This document shows positions 53,064 to 64,000 of a DNA stretch of 64,000 nt, in pieces. Position 1 is the stretch's first letter, and every line of letters begins with the position of its first letter. Source of the stretch: Paramecium octaurelia. Lineage: Eukaryota > Ciliophora > Oligohymenophorea > Peniculida > Parameciidae. Both the position numbers and the translations under genes were made by a program. The stretch is from NCBI GenBank assembly GCA_905182995.1, contig CAJJDP010000073.1, positions 255,990 to 319,989 of the forward strand, read 5' to 3'. Under the pieces are notes generated by a model that saw only the letters and a list, made by a program, of their open reading frames with translations, ran no database searches and was not told the origin of the DNA.

Positions 53064-55488
53064 ATGTTCTAAACAACCAGCAGTATAAATTCTTAGCAAT
53101 CTCCGAATAGATTTAAGTTCAAATCCAAAGTGAGGTATAGAGTATAAACGAGTTTAGTTTTTTTAATGACAATATGGTACCAACCACTACAACCAAGATT
53201 ACAATGCAGTACAAAGAGTTATTGAGAAATATACTTTCATCATTACAGGAGAAGGCATCATTTGCTAATTTGAGTGAGTTTGATTAGTTGAAATCAAATC
53301 AAATTGCAGTTTCAATATAGAGTTGTTATAATCCAAAGTTTAAGAGCACTGGCGTAGATGAGACCAAAGAAGCATTTTAGGATCTTTTGGATGAAATAAA
53401 ACAAACCATAAATAGAAAGTATGTGTTTTCTAATATTTTTTAGATTTCCATTCATCAAGGTGTTTCGTTAATAAATCAATCATCCTGATCATTATTTATA
53501 GATTCAACTATTCCAACCAGATATTCATGCAGTTGTTTTATATTCCCGTCAATTTTCAAAAGAATAAATCACACCTAAATTGATTGGAGATTTAGTATGG
53601 CTGCATCTAAAGAAATTTAATTTAACAGTTAATGTGGATTGTCCAATTAAACATGTAGTTCCAGTTTGTGAAGATGGAATTTAAAAAAGCATTTTGGAAG
53701 GACTTCAAGTAACTGTCCGTTAGAGAGAAGTACCCACAGTATAATCTGCATAAACTCCAACTAAGTAGATTGTAATCAGAACTTCAATTTGTTAACAAGC
53801 AGGAAGTGGATAGAAAAGTGCATCTAAATTAGATATCTACAAAAGCACAGAAAATATTAGAGATATGGAAAAATCAGTAAGAGTCTATTTTTCACCCACT
53901 AAATCTCAGGCATGGATGACTTAAACTAATGTTTCATAAATTGATCTTTCTGGTTCAAAACAAAAAGTGCAATCACCAGAAAAGAAATTCACTGTTAAAT
54001 TATTTTCTTAGACAATCCCAATTACTTGTTTTGAAGAGGCTAAATTTATTGATTTAGTTTAGTAAACAAATTCATATGAAATAGAAATAAGTGGGAATTA
54101 CATCTAAACTACCAAATCATAACTAAATGTAGATGAATTACTAGATGAGAACACTGACACTGTTTATGTGTCTACAAGAGTGGAAAGAACAGATCTTATT
54201 AAATGCATTGTCAAAGCTCCTGAAGATGCAACTGTCAATATTACTAAGAATATTACTGAAACATTAACTTATGATTCTAATGAATAAGCATTTATATTTT
54301 ATGGAAGAGACAAATAAGAATATGTTATTGATGTTTCAAAAAAGGATTGCTTTTCATAAAAGAGGACGATCTTTTTGCAAGGAAATACTGATGTGAAAAT
54401 TGAATTTGATTTAGTTAGTTGTGTAGAAACTACTCTTTAATTTAGAGTTTATAATATTCTATTAAGAAGTGGATAACATAAAGACATTGAAAATTGTAGA
54501 TTGGAAGTATTCTAATCAGATTAAGCTGATTAAGAACCTATTATTGGAATGACAAATGAATAGGGATTGTTTAATTGTCCAGGATTGATGTTCAAGCAAG
54601 TTAGAGTCCATGCTTAACGAAAAGGATTCCTATAGGTTTCCTATGATTTCGATGTTTTAGCCAATTCAACTGGTTAAATACTTAATATTCCGATGATACC
54701 AGATTATTACAGTCTTATTAATCAATATCATATCTTAATTTATGTTCCCAACAAAAATAACTTTTAGCTTGATTACTCAATGATATGTCCAGGTATATTT
54801 AATGTTATTAATTTTAGATGGAGTTAAAATTGATTCTAAGAACAGATCACATAATGTAATGAAGTCTAAATTAGAAATTAATAGAATTAATCAATAAACT
54901 ATGTTATGGAATTTCTCTGTTCATGTGTAATCCTTAGATCCCTTTTTGTCTGATAATTGTTACTAATTTTTTATTAACAACCAAAAACCTAATCGAAAAT
55001 TGTTATGTTAGGAGCCATTATCACCATAATGCAAAGAAAATAATGGCAGCACTTCTAGCAAAGCTTCCTGTTTCAAGACTGTAAATCTAAATGAAATGTT
55101 CCTAAAAACAAGAGTTATGTAGACTGAAATCAAAACCTTTGTCAGACAAGAAAGTGATGTTATCGCATAGAAGATCAATAATTTCTGTGCTGAAGAATCT
55201 GTTAGAATATTTGTTACTTTTGGACATAAGGTTTTGGAAACCTTTATGATTCAAAGCAATTTACTAATGCAAAATGAAAAATGCTTTGGAGTCATTGATT
55301 GTAATTATCTATTCAATATTTTAGTGGATAAAAGACTGTTTATTAGAGATAATGATACTGCATAATAAAATATTAAGAGAAATTTATCGAAAATGCCAAC
55401 TTTCAAAAAAGATATGAAAAATTCAAATGAGGATCGTACCATGACTACTATATTATCCCACATTACCAACTAAAGGTTTCAGGAATGA
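53064..55488 (+). CDS. large hypothetical protein
   Basis: Starts MFQTTSSINSQQSPNRFKFK, with a 23-nt intron (GTATAGAGTA...GTTTAG) leading to VSFFNDNMVPTTTTKITMQY. It continues through a helical segment (YKELLRNILSSLQEKASFAN), a 25-nt intron near 53419, and beta-rich stretches (KFTVKLFSQTIPITCFEEAK, VEFDL). It ends TMTTILSHITNQRFQE. Probably about 770 residues. No signal peptide, TM span or catalytic motif is seen and the family is not recognised. Some exon boundaries near 54800-55000 are not resolved. Confidence 0.5.
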
Positions 55489-55546
55489 CAATTATATTTG
55501 TATATATAATTTACTTATGATTTTAAATATATTGAATCTTTATTTA

Positions 55547-56110
55547 TCAATCACTTGAACGTGAATGAGAGCTAGAAGAAGAACTCTTGCTCTTTCTCTT
55601 TCTCTTTTTTGATTTTTTCTTTTCACTACTCGAGGAAGAGCTTGAAGATCTATGCTTTCTGTGTTTTTTTTTCTTCTTTGAATGGCGCCTAATGTCACAT
55701 GTTCTCATACCTGGAGTCAGAATAAGATCGTCTATTCAAACGACAATTTCGAGCACTAAATTTATATTTATTTCACTTACAAATGCCCCTATTTCCCACA
55801 TTAATAACAGGCTCCATCTTTTTTCTTTGCTCGTGCTAGCTCCACAATCAAATTCCTTCCGTTGATCTCTTACTAATTCATCAATCTAACAGCATTTGCT
55901 GCGTCTTCAGGCTTGGTATAAGCCTGCACCCTAATGCCAACTCCCACGTCTTACGATGAAACAAAAGCGTCCTTTCCATGAAAACTCCTGAATCTCTCCA
56001 TGTCTAGCGAAAGCGCTCTTTATATCCATTTCTGATTCTTTTGCTGAATATCCTGTCACATAGATCCGATTTGCCTCTTCCTTTTTATGCTAATCCGAAT
56101 CTGATGACAT
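55547..56110 (-). CDS. SR splicing factor (RRM, zinc knuckle and SR/K tail)
   Basis: 161 residues after introns of 31, 25 and 22 nt, exact frame. The N-terminal RNA recognition motif has RNP2 (NRIYVTGYS) and RNP1 split by an intron (KGRFCFI then AYTKPEDAANAVRLMN). A CCHC zinc knuckle follows: CYQCGKQGHFARNC. A tail of Lys, Arg and Ser runs to the end, with an SRSSD finish. This order matches SRSF7/9G8-type factors. The Arg-Ser repeat is replaced mostly by Lys/Arg blocks and Ser runs. Its role is splice-site selection and mRNA export, which fits a genome full of tiny introns. Confidence 0.85.
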
Positions 56111-56456
56111 ATATTAATTATTTTAATGATAAATATTAACTCAATTCTTAAAATTAAATCCTTCCTATTAATAAAACAGAAATCTTAACTTATTATCTAT
56201 CTAAGATATAAGAAACGTCCTATCTCATTCAATCTAATTTTTTAAATCATTCAGATCAACTGAATCTACATTTTATTTAATATTTAACAGGGGTAGGTCT
56301 GAGATACATTTTCAAAATATGGATAAATCTGATTTCTATTCAATCTTTATTATTCCTATTATAAAATTTAAGAAAAAATATGTAGAATTAAATTATAATA
56401 ATCACTTCTAGGATATTAATTATTGTTTCAATATCATAGTTATATATTGATAAATT
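56111..56456. other. intergenic region
   Basis: Between the start of the SR factor and the 3' end of the second TmcB-like gene. AT-rich, nothing supported. Confidence 0.5.
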
Positions 56457-59400
56457 TCAAACTAAAAAATGCAAATCTTGTGATATAAAACTGTGAACAT
56501 AGGCATTCTCCATCAATCTATCATATGGAAATAATGTTAATATTCTTTTATTTTCTGAATGCTACGACTAAATCTTTTCAATTGACAACTTTGCAATGAA
56601 TAAAGTCAAACTTGCCAATATAATTGCTAAGACAAACATTACAGTATTTAAGTAAAAAGTTTCTTGTATCAAATCTTTTATTTCTTATCTAAGTAATTCT
56701 ATTATAATTTAAAAGCTGAATTGAGAATACAGTCTCTCTATTTATATATCAGCCTCTAATAATAAGGGAAACTTAGATGTTTCATTATATTTTAAGTTCT
56801 ATACAATGTCATTATAGATGGAGAATAATTCCTAGGCAACATATACTAGACCTTTTGAAAGAGAAGGGATAGATTAGCACTGCTCAAATGAAAATAAATT
56901 TTAATAGTCAGTGTCCTCTATTGATCTAGAAATATTCTAAATTTTTACATTCCTTCTTGAAAAACATTACAAATTTCATCTATTAATATATTTTAAATAA
57001 TCATATTATTTGAATGTTATTTTAGTGCTATCTAAGTAATAAATTCCTACAATTCAGCTAGGGCACTAGTTTGATATAATAGCATTTCTTCGGTAATAGT
57101 TTTATTGTAAAAAAATGCTGAATGTGAATAAGCAAATACTTAATGATTTGCTATGTTTTCATAATATATCCTTTCAAAATAATTTGTCTCTATGGTAATA
57201 AGTACTTATTTTTAAAGTAAATATGTTCCCAAATAGTATGATGAACTAAAAACAGATATCAAAAGCATCACGAAAAAGAAAAATATTAAATTCATGTTGA
57301 TTTCTAATAAAATTAATAAATGAGTTACATGGAGTAGAAATCTATTTACCAACTCTCACTTGACCTTCCAAATTTCCTTGGGTTGAATTCTTTTAAAAGT
57401 AACTAATCATTGATGCTTCAAATGATTCTTCATTTGTTTCATTAGTTTTAAATTTAGCATGATTAATTTAGTTATACAATGAATGATATTAAATAAACTA
57501 ATCCTTTACAAAATCTTTCGAAAAAGTGCAAAATAATTTAAAAAATTTTACCTTCATCTTTAGTATGGAAATGTAAAAATAGGCATAACTGGATAACAGT
57601 ATAAATAGCAAGATTTCTTCAAGGATAAAACTAAAATATAGTAAATATTATCATACTAACTAAGCAGACTAGAAATTGATGAAGGAGAATTGGCTTCACT
57701 AAATGTATCCAGTAATGTATGAAATGCATCACTATTATTTAAATACTCTTAGAGAGATATACTTTAATTGGAATCGTAAACCTCGGACATTTGTGACATA
57801 ACATTTACAGTTCTTCTTTGTAATGTTTAATTATTTATGATATTAATTTGAGGCATAAGAGATATTATTTAATCAACATTTTTCTATTGATTTTGGAAAT
57901 AATATAATGAAGTTTTGAGTAGCTGATTGAATTTAAATTCTTATTCAGATATGTAAACCTATGCAATAACAAATTCATGATAATAGTAATTGAATTGATA
58001 AGGTAGACTTTCAAAATTTAAATTGACATTGATCTTTTGGAAATTAAAGTATAAAATACAATAGTTTAAGATATACCCTACTAATAATAAAGAATAAAAA
58101 ATGAATAAAAAGATTTTTATCCTTAAATTTAACTCTTTTTTATTTTATACACAATCTTTTATTTACATTTTAAATGTATTGCTATTATTCTAGGAAGATC
58201 TACTCCCAACTGATCCATTATATTATTATAATTATTGCAACTAATCTTGCTAGAATTATTTCTATTCAAATTCCTCACTTTTGTAAGATAAAACAGGTTA
58301 AGGCATAATAACTATTTTGGCCTCATATACATTTTCGCATTATTATTATTATTGCTAAATTAAAGGTTCTTTAGAATTATTCTATAATGTGTTATTCATT
58401 GTAACTGAAGCTAATTGATTTCTAAATTCCTGTATCATTTTTTTTTCTTCTATTAAATTTTCATAATCTAAATCATATTCATTTATTAAAGTTTTTGTGG
58501 GAGGAGGTGTGTTCAATGGAGAGTTTATTCCGCAAGATTTATGAGTAGGCAAGTCTGATTGATGAGTGAAATTCACTGATGTTTTATGTGTCTACACTTA
58601 TTAGTTATATAATTCCAATTAACTTGCATATTATTTATTAATCGTTTACTTGTATTCTGGAATTTCTACAATAACTACTCTACATATAATACATACAAAC
58701 ATTACCTTAGATTTATTGTAGTTAGACTAGTAAGATGAAGATTTATCTAATATTTAATAATACTTTAGCTATTGTTTTTAATGTATTCTGCTAGTCTTTT
58801 GTTAAGAGATAGTTTGTTCCCATAATTAAATGAATATATTGGTGAGACTGCTTGTTTCTCTATTACTGGAATCAATAGTTAACCTTCTAAATATAAGTCT
58901 AGTTTTTCAAAGTTCTCGTCAAATATGCTTTCCCATATCTTCGATAAGTCAGGAATCATAAGTAAGAAGTCTAAACCCCTTACAAAATCGAAGTCTAATC
59001 CTAAATATTACTTAAATATGTCTTCATATATGTTCTTTGTTATTTCCTCTATTTATCCTTATTCATTAAGCATCAAATAGCCATATGAATAATTAACTGG
59101 TGTCATAAGAGCTTAGGCTCCAAATTATTAAGAATTCACTTCAATTCTTAACCGAGTATTTATTGGAATCACAAATCCAGATTTTAATTTTACTAAAATA
59201 ATTCTTAATTCTCTTTTTAATACATTAATTCTTCCAGTTTCAACAAAATTATTCAAATATTAATCATGATCACTAGCAATGATTGAAGGTATAAATTTTT
59301 TAATGTTTTAATTCATTATTTCATCATCTTTATATTATAGCACTTGTTAAAATGATCTTGTGTATCTAATTACATTTCCTCTAGGTTATAATAAAGTAAT

Positions 59401-61404
59401 TTAAACCACACAACTATTTTAATTGTAAATTATTTTATCAATTGATTAAATAAATTCAGCCATTAATTGACCTTCTCTCTTATATAATTTTGGCCTAACC
59501 TTGTTGATGTTTATGTATTTTTGAAATAGTTTGTAAATTGTGTCACACTCTCCGTTTTGTGGATTAGTCCTAAAAACAAGTTAAATCTATTTTTCCAGAA
59601 GAGTAATATTATTCACTAACTGTAACCCTTTTTCTTACAAAATTGATGCGTCTATGATTGGTGCAAAAAGGGTTTCATAGAATTCCTAAATATATTATTG
59701 TTTATTACTATTTCTTGTTTGACGATGACATAAAGGTTTAACTTCAAAATCTTTAAGGATTCTTCAAATTGGTAGGCTCTTTTAAAATCAAACATCTGAT
59801 TTAATAAATTTTACTTCTTTATTAATTGATTAAATTTTATTAATGAACTCTATTAAAGCTAGTGTATAATCTACTTTTATCTTAATGGAAGCTATTACTT
59901 TGGCATATATATATACATTTTCTATAGTTGAAGTTCTAATTATTTCATAAATTGCTGAGATAGGTGCCTTTTTGATTTCAGTCAAATAGCATATATAAGC
60001 TAAGGAATTCTGAATGCTGCCATCTTCCTTTAATTAATCTTCCAATATTTAACCCAACAATAATTTCAAAAATTCCTTACATTACTCCAAGTTTTAGAAT
60101 GATTCGTTATGGTTTTAAAAAGAAGAACAAAAGCATTTTTATTTGAAACTAGGCATTTTTAACATTTTTCTTATTCTTATTTATTTGCATTCTTATAAAT
60201 GGCTTCTGACTACTGTGTATATTTCAAATAGTATTTATTAATCCTAATGATAAGACATCTTTTTAAAGTAGATTAGTTTTTTGGCTTTCCAATACAATAT
60301 TCTTAAATATCGATGGTTATCGGTATATTTATTGTACTATTCTGATCTAATATGTAGTTGATGGAACAGAAAAATAATCAGAGGTGAAAAGAAAAGAATC
60401 AATAATGACGAACTGATTTTTATTTTAGCCTCTTCAAATTCACATAGAATCAATACTAGTTAATACAAAAGCATTAGAAAGTTAATCTAATTAGCCATAT
60501 TCGTTATTCTATGATCTATATAAATAAGCTATCTATAGTTATAAATTGCCTATATACTGTTTATAAGCAATCCTAAGGTTTAAATAACAATATTATTTTA
60601 TTAACTTCCAGATAAAAATATTATACTAAGGAGATAATCATAATTTTTACAGTATTTTCAATCCATAAAGAATTTAATTTTCTAACCCTTTGAGTTTCCC
60701 TAAAAAATCGTAATCTTTTATTCTGTAATCAGCCTGATGAAAATGCAGGAATGCACCTACAAGTAATTAATAAATAATTAGTATGAAGCTTAAAAGCAAT
60801 CCAATTTATTCAAATTCATTTAAACTTTCTAAATAAAAATAATTAATACTGAGACCAATCAGATCAGTGACAACGCTAATGGCACAAAATAGAAATGGTA
60901 TTTATATGACTTCAAGATTGATTTTCATGTACCAGGAAAGCAATATTGACTGCCATGATTTCTCAAAATGATAATTTTATTTGTTCTGATATATTTATAT
61001 ATATTAATACTTGATCTAATGGTAAATCATGAAGAGTCAACTTCTCTTTGAGAAATAAAGGTTAACATAACACTAAATGGAGTAGTCTTAATAAAAATAT
61101 GGTTTTTATCAAAAATCCAACCATTACACATGCAATTCTTACAGTAATTGAGTTTCCAAATAAAGTGTAAATCCTAATATATATGATATCTAGTTGACCT
61201 AAAATAGTTGATTAAGGATTGAACTTAATTTAGAAATTCATCATACTAAATTGTGTTAAGGCTATTAGTGTACACTGATAGCATTTAAAGGTTTTCAATA
61301 AATATCATCGCAATGGCCATTTTAAATGTTATACTCTTCGAATCTTTGAGAAATAAGAAGTCTTTAACGTAAAATGCTTTTATTTTAAAAAGGAACTTTT
61401 TCAT
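56457..61404 (-). CDS. second TmcB-like multi-pass membrane protein
   Basis: A very long gene of about 4.9 kb with several introns, not all placed. The N-terminal part has hydrophobic helices (IPFLFCAISVVTDLIGLSIN, LLSFILIIYQLLVGAFL), then a helical region (EQCKEFLKLLLGQILEDQLK). A middle alpha/beta, PAS-like region (LEGQLLIPVIEKQAVSPIY) and a Gln/Asn-rich linker follow. The C-terminal part has spans IFLFIFYSLLLVGYILNY and NLIFFFFVMLLISVF enclosing extracellular loops, and a last span (VMFVLAIILASLTLFIA). The C-terminus is LMENAYVHSFISQDLHFLV. The order matches 11989-16607, so the two are paralogues. The start could lie upstream (an in-frame ATG at 61656 opens a hydrophobic helix). Confidence 0.65.
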
Positions 61405-62429
61405 TATTATAATACACGATTAATTTCTTAGAATGAATATAAGTTTCGTATATCGATAAAAAAAATTAAATCGATCACAATAATTTGATTTTATCTGTTC
61501 TTATTATCCATTATCATAACTTATACACTTCAAAATGAATAAGTTAGAACATTTCCAGATACTTATAAGAAAATATTTTTAACTGCCGAAATTAATTTTC
61601 AACATTAAAATTGCCAATGTTCCATACAAAATAACTTGTAAAAGAGACTTGATCATTGTAATACTAAAATACAATTGATGCTAAATTAGGGTTGCACTAT
61701 CAATCTACTGATCATAATTTACAAACATAGTTGAGTGAATCATAAGCTTAGAATATTGAGAATAAGATATTTTTACTAAAAAATAATAGGACTTTGTTAT
61801 CAATTATCATATTAAGTACATTTAGATTTTAGATTAACTAAGATTTCGCAATTAAGCAGTTATATCCTAAAGATTATTGTTATTAATACATAGTGAAAAT
61901 AACAAACTTACATTAACTTTCATAATTATTCTTCCAATAATCTTTATCAGTTGAATAATACACAATAAAATATGGTATTACAGTGATAGAATTTGTCCAT
62001 TATTTACTTCTTTGATTTAAGAGCAATCTGAAATGTATAAAAATATAAGTCTAAAGATTTTGATAGTTTACAATAGTAAAATATGGAATTGCAATTGTAT
62101 GCAAAAAAAAATCTAGATACATTATCCTGTTAAAAGAGTTGTTTATTTTATCATAATCCGAAGATTGCAATTAAATCTATGACTTTAAGAAGCATAGATG
62201 ATTATGCGTTTAATAAAGATAACATATTATGATCAGTACAAATTGTTGTATAATTATAATAATTATTATAATAATTAGGTTATATATAATTAATTTATAA
62301 AAATAATAATAATAATTATATAATTAATGTTTTGATTCGTTTCATCAGAATTCTATAGAATTTTGCTCATCAAATGATCTAAATATTGATTCAGATTTGA
62401 AAATAAAAATCTTTATTAGAAATCTGCAG
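61405..62429. other. long AT-rich intergenic region
   Basis: Separates divergent genes. An in-frame extension upstream of the TmcB-like gene (to 61656) is possible. From 62219 the sequence is inside the third repeat. AAT/ATT simple-sequence runs occur at 62250-62330. No gene supported. Confidence 0.4.
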
Positions 62430-63566
62430 ATTTAGTTAAATGCATTGTAATACGATCCAAATAAATTCATTTTTCAAATGAGTTAGTTGAGTAAGGCAGA
62501 ACAAGCTAGGAGACAATCCATTACTCTTTCTTAGCAGATCAAATATTAATGGAGGAATCATTATCATTGTGGTAACTGTAACAATAGAGTTACAGTTAAA
62601 TAGGTCGCGCACAAAGAAATTATGATGGGATACCATAAGATTCATTATTCAAAATGTTATAGAGAAATAAGTGAGCTTATCAAACTTAATTATTGTACCT
62701 TTTCCAAATGAACTGATAATTAAACTACTATTTTGAAGGTAGTAAAAACTTATTAAATTTATTTTCAAACTTTATAAACCAATAATATATTGATTTAATT
62801 TCTATAGCATAAATAGCTTTGAATTTATAAGAAACCAAAATGAATTCATCTTAAATGGTTGATTCCTACAAGATTCTATGCACCATAATTACTTTCAAAT
62901 TATGAAGATAATGAGGAATCTTTAACTTATGCTTAAAGAATTTTAAGTAAGCTCTAATTTTTATTGTGGCTGAAACCAAATTTCAACAGCACTAAACGAA
63001 TTTAATCATATGATCACTTTGTTTAATTAAGTGAAAGAGTGAATTATTGCAAATTTCTCTATAAGTAGAAATTATAAATAGTTTTAGGGGGTTGCGGAAG
63101 GATATATAGCAGTCTGAACAAGGTTTGAGATTACAGGAATTACAGTTTTGAAGTGGATGATTAAGTTTTAGAATGATTATTGAGTTATTTTACACGATTA
63201 AATTATTATATTAGAAATTAGATACTAAATATACTAAAACTTATTCTAAAAGGAAGCGATATGATTTGGAAATGAAGAAATCGAATAAGGATTGTTCTTT
63301 TAAAGATTAAGAAATAAAATGGGTGTTTATTCGTCAGAGATATTAGTTTATTTTGTTATATGATACGATAAATGGCATTCTAAATTTTAAACATGGTTTA
63401 ATAAGTTTTATAATTTTGCATATTGATTATATATAATATTTGAAGAAAATGGGTAATCGAAGTTCTAATCATCAGAATTAAAAAATTGGACACGAAACTA
63501 GGTGTCCTAATTGTGATCGAAAGTTTGGATCGTCTACTACTTATAATGTTTTGAATTCTCATATAG
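62430..63566 (+). CDS. zinc-binding hypothetical protein, interrupted by assembly gap
   Basis: Protein-like segments in changing frames imply a multi-exon gene. The first, from an ATG at 62478, reads MSQLSKAEQARRQSITLSQQ and contains HYHCGNCNNRVTVKQVAHKE, a CxxC with later His/Cys that could bind zinc. The next is FYAPQLLSNYEDNEESLTYA to LGGCGRIYS. The last, from 63240, ends with an ATG at 63449 (MGNRSSNHQNQKIGHETRC) and RCPNCDRKFGSSTTYNVLN, a second CxxC cluster cut by the N. No family is recognised. A frame could not be joined near 62700-62900. It may be two genes. Confidence 0.35.
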
Positions 63567-63567
63567 N

Positions 63568-64000
63568 ATAACATATTATGATCAGTACAAATTGTTGTAT
63601 AATTATAATAATTATTATAATAATTAGGTTATATATAATTAATTTATAAAAATAATAATAATAATTATATAATTAATGTTTTGATTCGTTTCATCAGAAT
63701 TCTATAGAATTTTGCTCATCAAATGATCTAAATATTGATTCAGATTTGAAAATAAAAATCTTTATTAGAAATCTGCAGATTTAGTTAAATGCATTGTAAT
63801 ACGATCCAAATAAATTCATTTTTCAAATGAGTTAGTTGAGTAAGGCAGAACAAGCTAGGAGACAATCCATTACTCTTTCTTAGCAGATCAAATATTAATG
63901 GAGGAATCATTATCATTGTGGTAACTGTAACAATAGAGTTACAGTTAAATAGGTCGCGCACAAAGAAATTATGATGGGATACCATAAGATTCATTATTCA
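63568..64000. repeat. repeat of 62219-62651 after a single N (probable assembly overlap)
   Basis: N at 63567; the bases after it repeat from 62219 at an offset of 1,349 and continue unchanged to the window end. The full repeat probably spans 1,348 bp (62219-63566) and extends beyond the window. The copied gene start is therefore likely the same locus, not a paralogue. Confidence 0.8.

Noticed and set aside
55587..55865. Plus-strand frame rich in Phe and Leu
   Set aside because: Reverse of the Lys/Arg/Ser tail of the SR factor.
62219..64000. Recent tandem gene duplication
   Set aside because: The identity and the N at the joint favour an assembly overlap, as at the other two N positions.

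Overview
The window looks like macronuclear DNA of a ciliate, most likely Paramecium or a close relative. The DNA is very AT-rich. Long conserved reading frames run straight through TAA and TAG, which read as Gln, and end only at TGA. Introns are tiny (about 19-36 nt, mostly 22-26), start GTA or GT, and end TAG or, less often, CAG/AAG. Gene spacing is often under 100 bp. A standard-code ORF scan therefore breaks almost every gene; the models below were read by eye with TGA as the only stop. Where removing the introns I chose gives a length divisible by three and an uninterrupted protein, I treat the model as good.

Layout. 0-9 kb: a hypothetical gene, a coiled-coil protein, NAD kinase, an Aurora-like kinase, a secreted DOMON protein, a multi-exon unknown and a Tectonic-like ciliary transition-zone protein. 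9-12 kb: a PEX22-like peroxin overlapping an SF-assemblin gene, then a single N followed by an exact repeat of both. 12-24 kb: a large PAS/TmcB-like membrane protein, WASH complex subunit 3, an EF-hand membrane protein and a P5B-type ATPase. 24-34 kb: FAD synthase, a two-span membrane protein, two tandem ubiquitin-fold paralogues next to ATG8, and a cGMP-dependent protein kinase, followed by a second N and repeat. 34-41 kb: two tandem Cache-type membrane sensors, 14-3-3 and small unknowns. 41-50 kb: a 929-residue cysteine-rich surface antigen, a putative myristoylated protein, unknowns, a C2H2 zinc-finger protein and a second copy of the two-span membrane family. 50-64 kb: a hybrid sensor histidine kinase, two unknowns, an SR splicing factor, a second TmcB-like gene, and a zinc-binding unknown cut by a third N and repeat.

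The genes are individual eukaryotic housekeeping, ciliary, trafficking and signalling genes rather than operons. Recurrent themes are signalling at the cell surface (PKG, histidine kinase, Cache sensors, TmcB-like proteins, 14-3-3), cytoskeleton/cilium (Tectonic, SF-assemblin, WASHC3) and autophagy/peroxisome functions (ATG8, PEX22-like).

The three N positions (10481, 33364, 63567) are each flanked by apparently identical sequence of about 1.35-1.4 kb. They are almost certainly unmerged contig overlaps, so the second copies of PEX22, SF-assemblin, PKG and the zinc-binding gene are probably not real duplications. I see no tRNA, rRNA, CRISPR array, intact transposon or prokaryotic features. No single new multi-gene system is obvious; the best leads are the PEX22-like protein, the ubiquitin-fold cluster and the tandem Cache sensors.
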